Assembly (NCBI GenBank): GCA_003104905.1
Contig: PQAS01000059.1
Coordinates: 1-34,141 of the forward strand
Length of the DNA stretch: 34,141 nucleotides
Direction of reading: 5' to 3'
Source of the DNA: Candidatus Methanoperedentaceae archaeon
GTDB taxonomy: Archaea > Halobacteriota > Methanosarcinia > Methanosarcinales > Methanoperedenaceae
Shown piece by piece: positions 24,164 to 33,566 of the stretch (position 1 is the stretch's first letter; each line of letters starts with the position of its first letter). The position numbers and the translations under genes were made by a program. The notes under the pieces were generated by a model. It was not told the DNA's origin. It was given only the letters and a program-made list of their open reading frames with translations, and ran no database searches.

Positions 24164-24415
24164 TTAGAATCCATCTTTGTGTTTGATGGCTTCTATAGTG
24201 ACGGTTTGTTCCTTATAATCAATTGTATATATTATCCTAAATTTATTCTCGAAATATAATTCCCAGTATCCATGAAGATTTCCTCTTAAAGGTTTGCCAT
24301 GCAGGTCTGGATTTTCTTTTAATTTTCTAATTTTGGTAGCAAAACGTCTTTGGATTTCTCTATTGTATTTTCGGAGCCATTTTTCTGCAGGTTCATTGAT
24401 TTTGACCAGGAACAT
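24164..24415 (-). CDS. RelE/ParE-family toxin
   Basis: This 83-residue protein has the RelE/ParE fold signature: a helical start (KINEPAEKWLRKYNREIQRRF), KLKENPDLHGKPLRGNLHG, and the strand pairs YWELYFENKFRIIYTIDYKE and VTIEAIKHKDGF. Such toxins cleave ribosome-bound mRNA or poison gyrase; the sequence does not settle which. No antitoxin gene is adjacent upstream. TATA-like TATATATATAA lies on this strand near 24481-24491 and an AGGTG ribosome binding site precedes the ATG. A broken copy of its 3' end is found next to the antitoxin gene at 23231-23290. Confidence 0.8.
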   Translation of the reverse strand: MFLVKINEPAEKWLRKYNREIQRRFATKIRKLKENPDLHGKPLRGNLHGYWELYFENKFRIIYTIDYKEQTVTIEAIKHKDGF

Positions 24416-24639
24416 TTATATTTCACCTTTTAAACTTGCATGCAAATTTTTCTTTTGTGAACTATACTTATACTAAATGCTTATATATATACTTAATTGT
24501 TCTAAATTATAATGAACACATTAGTTTTTACCTTTGGGCCTATTGTGCTTATCCGAAATATATTACTCAATATAGGAAAGCATATTCTCCGGATTAATTT
24601 TGCATATAGAATTCACATTTTCACATGAATATCACAACT

Positions 24640-24651
24640 CTATATATATAC
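24640..24651 (+). promoter_or_regulatory. TATA box for the 127-residue membrane protein
   Basis: CTATATATATAC is centred about 35 bases before the ATG at 24681, leaving a leader of roughly ten bases. Confidence 0.5.
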
Positions 24652-24680
24652 AGCCCACTATATGTTTATAAAGAAAGATT

Positions 24681-25064
24681 ATGATCACATTAAAAATCCC
24701 TGTACTGATCCTCACAATATTATTCGCACTCATTGGTGTTTACCTTGCGATCAGGATATATCTGGCAGGGAGAAGAATCGATCCTGCTACCCTCAGGGCG
24801 CGGGCTTTTCTTAATGAATCATTCCTCATGGAAAGCTGGAAACTGATCCTTATATCACTGATCTTTTTCATTATCCGCGCTATTGTTGAGCTGGAAGAAG
24901 TGTTTGAAGCGGTAATTGATGAGAAAAGTTCTGAAGTCATTGATGAGTTCATCGTTCTCTGGATACTTATATGCCTCATTTTATTATTATATAAGTGGCT
25001 CGAATTAATGAATCCGCCAAAACCGAGTCTAAAAGATAAATCAAAAGTTTCAGACAATAAATAG
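24681..25064 (+). CDS. Hypothetical membrane protein (127 aa)
   Basis: Three hydrophobic segments are visible: residues 5-27 (IPVLILTILFALIGVYLAI), about 53-68 (LILISLIFFIIRAIV) and about 90-107 (VLWILICLILLLYKW). A polar basic tail of about 20 residues follows. Acidic residues cluster between helices two and three (VELEEVFEAVIDEKSSEVID). No family is recognised. The gene has its own TATA box and is followed after 61 bases by the deoxyribosyltransferase gene on the same strand. Confidence 0.7.
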   Translation: MITLKIPVLILTILFALIGVYLAIRIYLAGRRIDPATLRARAFLNESFLMESWKLILISLIFFIIRAIVELEEVFEAVIDEKSSEVIDEFIVLWILICLILLLYKWLELMNPPKPSLKDKSKVSDNK

Positions 25065-25125
25065 AATCACTGAAATACCCGGGAATTCTGGAAATCTTAT
25101 TTAACTACCAGGTGATGTATAATAT

Positions 25126-25539
25126 ATGAAAACCGTTTATCTTGCTGCACCGCTTTTTAGAGAAGCCGAGTGTGATTTTAACCGTAAGCTAAGGAATGAG
25201 TTAATAAGCGCTGGCTTTGATGTATTCTTGCCTCAGGAAGATTCGAACAATATAAAAGACAATAAAGATCGGCAGAAAATAATTTTCAATAAGAACCTTA
25301 AGGGGATCGAGAATTCGGATATACTCGTTGCTGTTTTAGATGGAGCGGATGTTGATTCGGGAACCGCGTGGGAAATCGGTTTCGCATTCTCAAAAGGTAA
25401 ACCCGTTCTTGGTCTTCGGACAGATTTTCGGACCCTCGGTATTGAGGGCACGGTGAATCTCATGATAGAGCGGTCTTTGGTTCTTTGCTCGAGCGTTTCG
25501 GAGTTATTAAATCATTTGAAATCAATGCAGAGTACATGA
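25126..25539 (+). CDS. Nucleoside 2-deoxyribosyltransferase family protein
   Basis: This 137-residue protein of the PF05014 family, which cleaves or exchanges N-glycosidic bonds of (deoxy)nucleosides or nucleotides, begins YLAAPLFREAECDFN. It contains the catalytic Glu/Asp region VLDGADVDSGTAWEIGFAFS and ends in a C-terminal helix. The GTAWEIG segment carries the nucleophilic Glu. The specific substrate is unknown; relatives include DNPH1-like N-glycosidases. An AGGTGATG ribosome binding site precedes the ATG. The stop overlaps the start of the iron-sulfur flavoprotein gene (ATGA), so they are co-transcribed. Confidence 0.85.
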   Translation: MKTVYLAAPLFREAECDFNRKLRNELISAGFDVFLPQEDSNNIKDNKDRQKIIFNKNLKGIENSDILVAVLDGADVDSGTAWEIGFAFSKGKPVLGLRTDFRTLGIEGTVNLMIERSLVLCSSVSELLNHLKSMQST

Positions 25540-26099
25540 AAATTACATGCATATCCGGAAGCCCCATTGCCGGAGGCAATAATGAGAAGATGGTGGATAT
25601 GGTTCTCAAAATTGCACAGGAACGGGGATTTGAAACAGACAGGATTTTATTATCAAATCTTAAAGTGGAACCGTGTACGGATTGCGGCGCCTGTAAGAAA
25701 TCCAGGGACTGCCCGATCGATGACGACATGAAGGGTATTTATAAAAAACTTGAATCAAGCGATGCTTTTATTGTCAGTTCGCCTGTTTTTTTCGGGAGCC
25801 TGTCAGCCCAGTTAAAGGCATTGTTTGACCGCACTATCCTTCTTCGAAGGAACGGATTTTTACTCAAAGGGAAAATAGGAGCAGCCATAGCTATAGGTGG
25901 AAGCAGGAATGGCGGACAGGAATTCACGATACAGACTATCCATTCCTGGATGCATATACACGGAATGGTAGTGGTGGGTGATGCCGGTCATTTTGGCGGG
26001 ATCGCTGTGAAACCGTTCGAATCCGATAAAGAGGGTTCAAAGACGGTAATGGATACCGCTAATATGTTATGCAATACATTGTCGAGATTAAATGGATGA
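25536..26099 (+). CDS. Iron-sulfur flavoprotein (Isf/NADPH-dependent FMN reductase family)
   Basis: This 187-residue flavodoxin-fold protein has the FMN phosphate loop CISGSPIAGGNNE and a compact cluster motif CTDCGACKKSRDC, typical of the archaeal Isf family with a [4Fe-4S] cluster and FMN. SSPVFFGSLSAQLKALFDR is the second flavin-binding segment. Isf proteins carry electrons, and some reduce oxygen or peroxide. The start is taken at ATG 25536, which overlaps the stop of the upstream gene; an in-frame TTG further upstream would only add unrelated residues. It overlaps the next gene by eight bases. Confidence 0.9.
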   Translation: MKITCISGSPIAGGNNEKMVDMVLKIAQERGFETDRILLSNLKVEPCTDCGACKKSRDCPIDDDMKGIYKKLESSDAFIVSSPVFFGSLSAQLKALFDRTILLRRNGFLLKGKIGAAIAIGGSRNGGQEFTIQTIHSWMHIHGMVVVGDAGHFGGIAVKPFESDKEGSKTVMDTANMLCNTLSRLNG

Positions 26100-26493
26100 A
26101 AATCATTTATTAAAAAAATTTTCCAAACCTCACGAAGGAGAATATGTACCCATCACTTTTGTTGAGTTCAAACGAGAGCTTGTAGGCTGGTCTCCCGAAT
26201 TAAAAAGAAGCGTCTATATCGGGAGCGAAGAGGAGAAAGCAAAGCTAAAGAGGATAAGAGAAGTAAATTTAATGATAGCTATAAATCATTTATCTGGAAA
26301 GCTGTCCTCTATCGAACTCAATGATGACGAAAAGGAACAGTTTGAAGAAGTATATGGCCTGTTTCTTGAAAAAGGCGGCCAGTTATTTTATACCCGGAAA
26401 AAAACAGGAGCGAAGAACCTTCCATTTTTTGAGCTTCGGGAGAAAAAAATCGGGGATAAACCTGAGAAAAATCTGCTGTCTGATATGTTATGA
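26092..26493 (+). CDS. Conserved-looking hypothetical protein (133 aa)
   Basis: This 133-residue soluble protein has no signal peptide and no membrane segment. Features include an N-terminal EGEYVPITFVEFKRELVGW, a basic helical region (EEKAKLKRIREVNLMI), an acidic helix (ELNDDEKEQFEEVYGLF) and a Lys-rich tail. I do not recognise a family. It overlaps the iron-sulfur flavoprotein gene by eight bases and precedes queA by 38 bases on the same strand, so it belongs to that transcription unit. Confidence 0.7.
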   Translation: MDENHLLKKFSKPHEGEYVPITFVEFKRELVGWSPELKRSVYIGSEEEKAKLKRIREVNLMIAINHLSGKLSSIELNDDEKEQFEEVYGLFLEKGGQLFYTRKKTGAKNLPFFELREKKIGDKPEKNLLSDML

Positions 26494-26531
26494 GAGAAAT
26501 TACTTAAACATAAATGCAGACTAAGCTGTCA

Positions 26532-27542
26532 ATGAAACTTTCCGAATTTGACTATCATCTTCCAAAAGAACTTATCGCCCAATCTCCTGTTGAACCAAGG
26601 GATGCATCAAAATTGATGGTACTCGGACAAAAAATCGAGCATGGTTCTTTTTCAAATATCCTAGATCATTTTGAAAAAGGAGATACTCTTGTTCTTAACG
26701 ATTCAAGAGTAATACCTGCGAAGCTCACGGGAAAAAAAAGCACGGGAGGTCATGTGGAAGCCCTGGTTGTTTCAAAAAATGATGCGGGGCATGTTTGCCT
26801 GATACGGGGGAAGAATATCCACGAAGGTTCAATACTTAATTTTGGCGATCTGGAAGCAACAGTACTTCAGCTTTTAGAAAGGCCAAATACTAACAGGTAT
26901 CTTGTAAAATTCAATTGCAATGGCAACCTTCCCGACATCCTTGAAAAAATAGGAGAAGCGCCGCTTCCCCCTTATATCAAATCCAGGCTTGATAATAAGA
27001 ACCGTTACCAGACGGTCTATTCCAGAGAAAAAGGTTCAATAGCAGCACCCACTGCGGGCCTTCATTTCACGAAGGAGTTATTGGAGAGGATCAAAGCAAA
27101 AGGTGTCAATATCGCTTATGTTACGCTTCATGTAAGCCTGGGAACCTTTACACCTGTTAAAGCACCGGACATTGAAACACATGTCATGGAAGCCGAATAT
27201 ATTTCCGTACGAAAAGAAAATGCAGAGATTATCAATACAACACCGGGAAAGGTCATAGCGGCAGGAACAACAACTGCCAAGGCGCTTGAGAGTTCATGCA
27301 TCGAAGGGAAAATTGTGGAAAATGAAGGATTCAGCCAGCTTTTCATTTACCCCCCATACCGATTCAAATCAAGGATAGACGCCATGATAACAAATTTCCA
27401 TCTTCCCAAATCCACACTTTTGATGCTTGTGAGCGCTTTTGCAGGCAGGGAACGGCTGATGGAGGCTTATAATGAAGCCATATCACAATCATACAGGTTT
27501 TACAGTTTTGGGGATGCGATGCTTGTTTTCAGGGGGAAATAA
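26532..27542 (+). CDS. queA: S-adenosylmethionine:tRNA ribosyltransferase-isomerase QueA
   Basis: This protein of about 336 residues transfers and rearranges the ribosyl part of SAM onto preQ1 at tRNA position 34 to make epoxyqueuosine. The start MKLSEFDYHLPKELIAQSP, VLNDSRVIPAKL, SIAAPTAGLHFT, LHVSLGTFTPVKAPDIETH, AGTTTAKALES and TNFHLPKSTLLMLVSAF are all classic QueA blocks. The ATG at 26532 matches the usual family start; an ATG at 26514 would add six residues. Queuosine is a bacterial and eukaryotic modification and archaea normally make archaeosine, so a full-length queA here points to transfer from bacteria. Six bases separate it from tgt. Confidence 0.96.
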   Translation: MKLSEFDYHLPKELIAQSPVEPRDASKLMVLGQKIEHGSFSNILDHFEKGDTLVLNDSRVIPAKLTGKKSTGGHVEALVVSKNDAGHVCLIRGKNIHEGSILNFGDLEATVLQLLERPNTNRYLVKFNCNGNLPDILEKIGEAPLPPYIKSRLDNKNRYQTVYSREKGSIAAPTAGLHFTKELLERIKAKGVNIAYVTLHVSLGTFTPVKAPDIETHVMEAEYISVRKENAEIINTTPGKVIAAGTTTAKALESSCIEGKIVENEGFSQLFIYPPYRFKSRIDAMITNFHLPKSTLLMLVSAFAGRERLMEAYNEAISQSYRFYSFGDAMLVFRGK

Positions 27543-29116
<1,574 letters not shown>

Positions 29117-29119
29117 TAT

Positions 29120-29692
29120 ATGATTTCACACATATGCGGCAAAATCACCCATAGCGGTGAAGGATCTGTTGTAATCGATATTGGCGGCATAGGATATCAA
29201 GTATTTGTGACAAAACCAACATTGAATGAGCTCGCCGATAAAAAAGAAAAAGTGAAGCTTCATACTTATCTTCATGTCAGGGAAGATGCGCTCATTCTCT
29301 ACGGCTTTTTAAGCCAGAGCGAACTTGAGATGTTCAAACTCCTGATAAGTGTTACAAGGGTCGGCCCCCAGATAGCCATGAACATACTTTCCCAGATAAA
29401 GATCGAAGAACTTGCCGCTGCAATTATCCATGAGGATGAAAAAGTCCTGACACGCATCTCAGGGGTGGGGGCAAAGAATGCCAAGCGGCTGATACTGGAA
29501 TTGAAAGAAAAAATGACAAAGAAGATGGAAGGATTCGTCCTTCCTGCCGCAAGCAGTATCAATTATGATGCGGTGAGCGCGCTTGTTTCGCTTGGGTTCC
29601 CGAGGCAGGCTGCGCAAAGGGCGGTAGAGTCAGTTTCGGGGGGCAACGTGGAAGCCATAATCAAGGCAGCGCTTTTGAAATTGAAGGAATAA
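29120..29692 (+). CDS. ruvA: Holliday junction branch migration protein RuvA
   Basis: This 190-residue protein forms the tetramer that holds the junction. Domain I (residues 1-65) has VVIDIGGIGYQVFV and LHVREDALILYGF. Domain II has two helix-hairpin-helix motifs (VTRVGPQIAMNIL and ISGVGAKNAKRLILELKEK). Domain III, which binds RuvB, is the UBA-like end (AVSALVSLGFPRQAAQRAV). All parts expected for a functional bacterial RuvA are present. The gene immediately follows ruvC, and two unrelated genes separate it from ruvB. Confidence 0.96.
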   Translation: MISHICGKITHSGEGSVVIDIGGIGYQVFVTKPTLNELADKKEKVKLHTYLHVREDALILYGFLSQSELEMFKLLISVTRVGPQIAMNILSQIKIEELAAAIIHEDEKVLTRISGVGAKNAKRLILELKEKMTKKMEGFVLPAASSINYDAVSALVSLGFPRQAAQRAVESVSGGNVEAIIKAALLKLKE

Positions 29693-29784
29693 TGAAAATT
29701 ACATGATGATGAGTAGAGCAAAGTATTAATAACAATAATACTCAATGATAGATTGTTATAATTATATTGTTTATAGGAGTAACT

Positions 29785-29955
29785 ATGGTCACGGATTGCA
29801 GGTCATGCGGAATGCATCTAGGCGAAGAGCATCCACAATTGAATGATATGTGTATTGATTGTTTTGCCGATAGTTGGGGAGAGTTAGTCGAAAAGTCGCC
29901 AATGGTAAGTCCACAGACCCTTTATAAGATTGAGAGTAAAAAAGAGACTTTTTAA
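29785..29955 (+). CDS. Small zinc-ribbon protein (56 aa)
   Basis: The sequence contains CRSCGMHLGEEHPQLNDMC and then CF after ID, two CxxC-type knuckles that can bind one zinc atom, with an acidic/hydrophobic C-terminal part (WGELVEKSPMVS). GGAG at 29776-29779 precedes the ATG at 29785; an upstream in-frame TTG (29767) is less likely. It has 12 bases to the next gene, so the two probably form an operon. Its role is unknown; it could be a partner of the fusion protein that follows. Confidence 0.7.
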   Translation: MVTDCRSCGMHLGEEHPQLNDMCIDCFADSWGELVEKSPMVSPQTLYKIESKKETF

Positions 29956-29967
29956 GAGAAGATTTTT

Positions 29968-30894
29968 TTGAGGGAGATTTTTTTTGATGAAAACAGTATA
30001 GACAATGGTCTGCGCCAGGCATACAAAAAAATTGTCAAGGAAGGATTTGATTCTTACATTGTCTTAGCTGTTGGCAGTGGGGGAGAACAGATAGTTAGAA
30101 GACTAAATAAATATTGGAACTGTAAAGATATTGTTTTTTGTGTGGTAAAAAATGGTGATATCCAGATTTCAGATGGCTCAAAGATCAAAGATAACAAAAT
30201 ATTTGTCTGTGATGACACTACGATAACAGGAAGAACTTTTATCAATATCTTTAACAAATTATCAGAGCTTGGAGCAGACGATATAAAATTATTATCACTG
30301 TTAATGCGCAGGAATTCATCTGTGGTCCCAAATATATTTATTTTTGAAATTGAAGCAGATACAAAAGTATATTTTCCCTGGAGCGATTATCCCATCCGAA
30401 TATATTCAAAGGGAATTGTCCGAAAAATATGCTATGAAGATTGCAGAAAGGAGTTCAGATGTGGAGATCCAAATATTGATAAAAACTCTCTTTCAGATTT
30501 TTTCAAGAACCAGCAACATTCATCAGCCAAGATTTATCTGGTTGAAGATATGGGGGAGATATGTTCAATCGTTCAATTTTATGAAAAGCATCTCGATATT
30601 TATAAAGGGTTATTTCTTGACATAATTGCAACAGCAGAAGGGAAAATCGGGAACAAATATGCCAGCACATTGCTAAAATTGATCAGCTATTACATGTTCT
30701 ATCATGAATTTAGCTTCATATATGGCTACGCTTTCGATAATGAAGAGCTTATTGGCATGTATAAAAAAAGAGGATTTGAAGTAATTGGTTCGATCCAGGA
30801 CCCCCATTATGGAACCCTACATAAAATTGTCATAATCAACGGAACAAAAGATATGAAAGAACATGTGATTTCAACTATTAGACCCCATATTTAA
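29968..30894 (+). CDS. Phosphoribosyltransferase-like and GNAT-like fusion protein
   Basis: This 308-residue protein has two recognisable parts. Residues 1-150 resemble type I phosphoribosyltransferases of the xanthine/hypoxanthine kind: VLAVGSGGEQIVRRL, the PRPP motif VCDDTTITGRTF (DDxxxxGxT), and FPW. Residues 180-308 resemble a GNAT acetyltransferase: IIATAEGKIGNKYASTLL (acetyl-CoA loop) and ELIGMYKKRGFEVIGS (the YxxxGF element). A short Cys-containing linker (CYEDCRKEFRCGD) lies between. The start must be TTG 29968; the ATG nearby is out of frame. I do not know a named family with this order. It lies between ruvA and ruvB, 12 bases after a zinc-ribbon gene and 12 bases before ruvB. A base-salvage or nucleotide-modifying role is speculative. 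Confidence 0.75.
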   Translation: MREIFFDENSIDNGLRQAYKKIVKEGFDSYIVLAVGSGGEQIVRRLNKYWNCKDIVFCVVKNGDIQISDGSKIKDNKIFVCDDTTITGRTFINIFNKLSELGADDIKLLSLLMRRNSSVVPNIFIFEIEADTKVYFPWSDYPIRIYSKGIVRKICYEDCRKEFRCGDPNIDKNSLSDFFKNQQHSSAKIYLVEDMGEICSIVQFYEKHLDIYKGLFLDIIATAEGKIGNKYASTLLKLISYYMFYHEFSFIYGYAFDNEELIGMYKKRGFEVIGSIQDPHYGTLHKIVIINGTKDMKEHVISTIRPHI

Positions 30895-30906
30895 AGAGAC
30901 AACAAC

Positions 30907-31893
30907 ATGGAAGAGCGAATAATCACCCCGATCTCGCAAAATGAGGAAAAAGAAGAACTCACCATCCGCCCCGGCCGGCTTGAAGATTTCATAGGACAGC
31001 ATGCCCTCAAGGAATCCCTGAAGATCTTCATAGAGGCTGCGAAGAAACGAAATGAACCACTTGATCACATCCTGTTTTCAGGGCCTCCCGGCCTGGGTAA
31101 AACCACCCTTGCCCATATAATTGCCCGCGAACTGGGCTCCAATATCAAGAGCACATCCGGGCCGGTTCTTGAAAAACCTGGAGACCTTGCAGCCATCCTC
31201 ACGGCATTAAAGAAAGGGGACGTGCTGTTCATTGATGAGATACACCGCCTGAATTCTGTTATTGAAGAAATATTATATCCTGCGATGGAGGACTACGAGA
31301 TCGATGTCATGATAGGTGAGGGGCCAGGTGCGCGCTCCATAAAATTGACCCTCGAACGATTTACTCTCATTGGCGCCACGACCAGGGTGGGACTCCTTGG
31401 TTCGCCATTTCGTGACAGGTTCGGTCTTATTTCCAGGCTCAAGCTTTATTCTGTGGATGAGCTTGTTGAGGTTGTGTCCCGAAGCGCCTCCATATTGAAA
31501 ATCCCAATATCAAGGGAAGGATCCATTGAAATCGCAAAAAGAAGCCGCGGAACTCCCCGTATTGCTAACAGGCTGCTTCGGCGCGTATGGGATTTTGCGC
31601 TTGTGAGGGCACAGGGTAATATCACGCAGGAAGTTGCCGATGCCGCCCTGACCATGCTTGGGATCGACAGGCTTGGGCTTGATGAGCTTGACAGGAAGAT
31701 CCTTGGAATAATATCCGAGGATTTCGGCGGAGGGCCTGTCGGGGCTAAAACGATTGCAATATCAGCAGGTGAAGAAGTCAGGACGATTGAAGAAGTATAT
31801 GAGCCCTATCTTATACAGATAGGATTTATCAAACGTACGCCGCAGGGAAGAGAAACTACTGCTGCTGCTAAAGAACATCTGGACAAAAAATAG
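30907..31893 (+). CDS. ruvB: Holliday junction branch migration ATPase RuvB
   Basis: This 328-residue AAA+ motor pumps DNA through the RuvA-held junction. Visible motifs are the RuvB signature [12 protein letters not shown] near residue 22, Walker [13 protein letters not shown], Walker [10 protein letters not shown], sensor 1 and arginine-finger region [19 protein letters not shown], and sensor 2 [17 protein letters not shown]. The C-terminal winged helix has [18 protein letters not shown]. All catalytic elements are intact and the protein looks fully functional. Together with ruvC and ruvA it completes the bacterial resolvasome. Confidence 0.97.
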   Translation: MEERIITPISQNEEKEELTIRPGRLEDFIGQHALKESLKIFIEAAKKRNEPLDHILFSGPPGLGKTTLAHIIARELGSNIKSTSGPVLEKPGDLAAILTALKKGDVLFIDEIHRLNSVIEEILYPAMEDYEIDVMIGEGPGARSIKLTLERFTLIGATTRVGLLGSPFRDRFGLISRLKLYSVDELVEVVSRSASILKIPISREGSIEIAKRSRGTPRIANRLLRRVWDFALVRAQGNITQEVADAALTMLGIDRLGLDELDRKILGIISEDFGGGPVGAKTIAISAGEEVRTIEEVYEPYLIQIGFIKRTPQGRETTAAAKEHLDKK

Positions 31894-32016
31894 TACAAGG
31901 CTAAATTTTCAAATAATATCGAGATTAACACTTTCCGTCATTCTCAATAATATGGCACCAATCCATACATGCATGATTGAATACTATACAACCAGTGATT
32001 TTACGTTTCACACCGC

Positions 32017-32058
32017 CAGCGGCGGCGCAGCCGTTGGGGGTCTGGGGTCGCACCCCAG
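32017..32058. terminator. Two GC-rich hairpins between convergent genes
   Basis: Stem CAGCGGC/GCCGTTG with loop GGCGCA (32017-32036) is followed by the perfect stem CTGGGGT/ACCCCAG with loop CGC (32042-32058). They lie between the ends of ruvB and the convergent DUF447 gene. This suggests a bidirectional terminator, or a dispersed GC-rich intergenic repeat. Confidence 0.45.
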
Positions 32059-32103
32059 CGCCGTTAAGATAATATTGACCGAAAGTGTTAACTTATCTGT
32101 TGC

Positions 32104-32673
32104 TTACGACCGTATCAAATCAAAAAGCAGCTTCATCGCATCCTTGTCGCCCTGACTTCCGCATTTTTGGACTATTGTATTGTAGTAATTGATTTTATCC
32201 AGGTATTGTTGTTCCTTCAAAACTACGAAGCGTGTGGCATGAACAGTTGCCTCGATAACGGCATTAAAACCGCGATTTACAGGCACTATCTTTCGCTTCA
32301 GGATTTTTGATCTGACAGGTGAAAGCTCAACGACAGAAATATTCTCACCTTTCCTGCATCTGCAATCGAACATGATCCAGCCAAGGGCATCTTTCAGAAC
32401 CGGAAACTTATCTGTGAATTCGAATTTCCCTCTTTCGACATCAGCAAGCGCAGACTGCACGAATAAAAAAGGATCATCAACGATATTTGCCGCAGCAGTC
32501 TGGTTGCTCAATATGTTATCCAGGGTCTTTGAGTTGTAGATCCTGGCAGAAAACTTTATGTCTTTCAGGTGCAGACCAATCGGCGCAGCATTCGGGACGC
32601 CTTCAGGAGATATTGTTGACAAAATCACTTCCGATATTCCCTCATGAATCCCGAATTCTTCGATATCTATCAA
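32104..32673 (-). CDS. DUF447 family protein
   Basis: This 189-residue soluble protein belongs to the archaeal DUF447 family, which has a flavin-reductase-like split-barrel fold. ISEVILSTISPEGVPNAAPIG at the start and ANIVDDPFLFVQSA are characteristic, as is VNRGFNAVIEATVHATRF in the second half. Its reaction is not established; relatives are often found with C1-cofactor genes in archaea and methylotrophs. It overlaps the CitG-like gene by four bases on the same strand (ATGA-type coupling) and is the second gene of that operon. Confidence 0.88.
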   Translation of the reverse strand: MIDIEEFGIHEGISEVILSTISPEGVPNAAPIGLHLKDIKFSARIYNSKTLDNILSNQTAAANIVDDPFLFVQSALADVERGKFEFTDKFPVLKDALGWIMFDCRCRKGENISVVELSPVRSKILKRKIVPVNRGFNAVIEATVHATRFVVLKEQQYLDKINYYNTIVQKCGSQGDKDAMKLLFDLIRS

Positions 32674-33533
32674 AATCTCATCCCCTCAAAAAGCGAAACG
32701 AACAATCCTGCGATGATGATATCAGCCGTCGAACCCGGATTAACGCCTTCATTCAATAGCACTTCATCAAATTGCCGGATTTCATCCCTTATCCTGTCCA
32801 TATCACCTTTTAGCAAAATCTTCCCTGCCCGCATTGAAACTTCTTCTGCCTTATTTACATTGAATTTTGTAGAGATGAATGTGTCATTGTTTCTGGATAA
32901 AAGTTCCATGAATGTGAGGACAACAGCATCATTTATCCCGTATTTCCTGATCTTATTCTGTATCATGGCACTGCATTCAAATGTTTTTTCAAAACCATTG
33001 ACCCATTCCCCTGCTATCATATCATAACTTCCGGATATCTCCATCATATTAAAAAGGGTCAACCCCTGTGCTTTTATTTTACCTATCGAATCTATGTCCG
33101 AAATATCAAGGTCATCAACAGGTTTGACCTTCACCCTGGCCCTGGTAAAAGCCCTGTAAAATTCAACTGCATCCTCAACCGTTGTTTCCTTTACGATCTT
33201 TTGAACCTGCTCTTTCAAGCACCTTTTGTTTTCGCACCTGCCTCCCGCCATAACAAGCGGTATAAGCAGGATAAATGCCCCAAAATGAGTGTTTCCGCCT
33301 CGCTGCCACTTGCTGCTTTCTGTTACCGACAGATCAATGAGTTCTCCCACCCCTGAATCCGAACGCGCGGCTTTCTCAAGTATCGGATAGACCCCGACAG
33401 CGCTGGCCAGAAAATGTTCGAAGCGCGTGTCGCAATAGTTGTGATCGCGGTCGATATTGCCTGGTTTTGGGGTTGCTGAGACCTCAAGCATCATGGCCAG
33501 CTGGGCGCATCGGGCGATGTGTGATGGAGACAT
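32670..33533 (-). CDS. CitG-like triphosphoribosyl-dephospho-CoA synthase family protein
   Basis: This 287-residue protein of the CitG/MdcB superfamily has EVSATPKPGNIDRDHNYCDT with the ATP-contacting Lys-Pro-Gly, FEHFLASAVGV, and GGNTHFGAFILLIPLVMAGG. The C-terminal block LNEGVNPGSTADIIIAGLFV is also typical. In citrate-fermenting bacteria the family makes the prosthetic group of citrate lyase. Archaea and methylotrophs have versions in C1-cofactor gene clusters, where a role in methanopterin or methanofuran synthesis has been suspected, so the present substrate is uncertain. The downstream partner is DUF447 with a four-base overlap. Confidence 0.85.
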   Translation of the reverse strand: MSPSHIARCAQLAMMLEVSATPKPGNIDRDHNYCDTRFEHFLASAVGVYPILEKAARSDSGVGELIDLSVTESSKWQRGGNTHFGAFILLIPLVMAGGRCENKRCLKEQVQKIVKETTVEDAVEFYRAFTRARVKVKPVDDLDISDIDSIGKIKAQGLTLFNMMEISGSYDMIAGEWVNGFEKTFECSAMIQNKIRKYGINDAVVLTFMELLSRNNDTFISTKFNVNKAEEVSMRAGKILLKGDMDRIRDEIRQFDEVLLNEGVNPGSTADIIIAGLFVSLFEGMRF

Positions 33534-33566
33534 TTTAAGGTTATATTGTATTAATTTTAGATAAAT

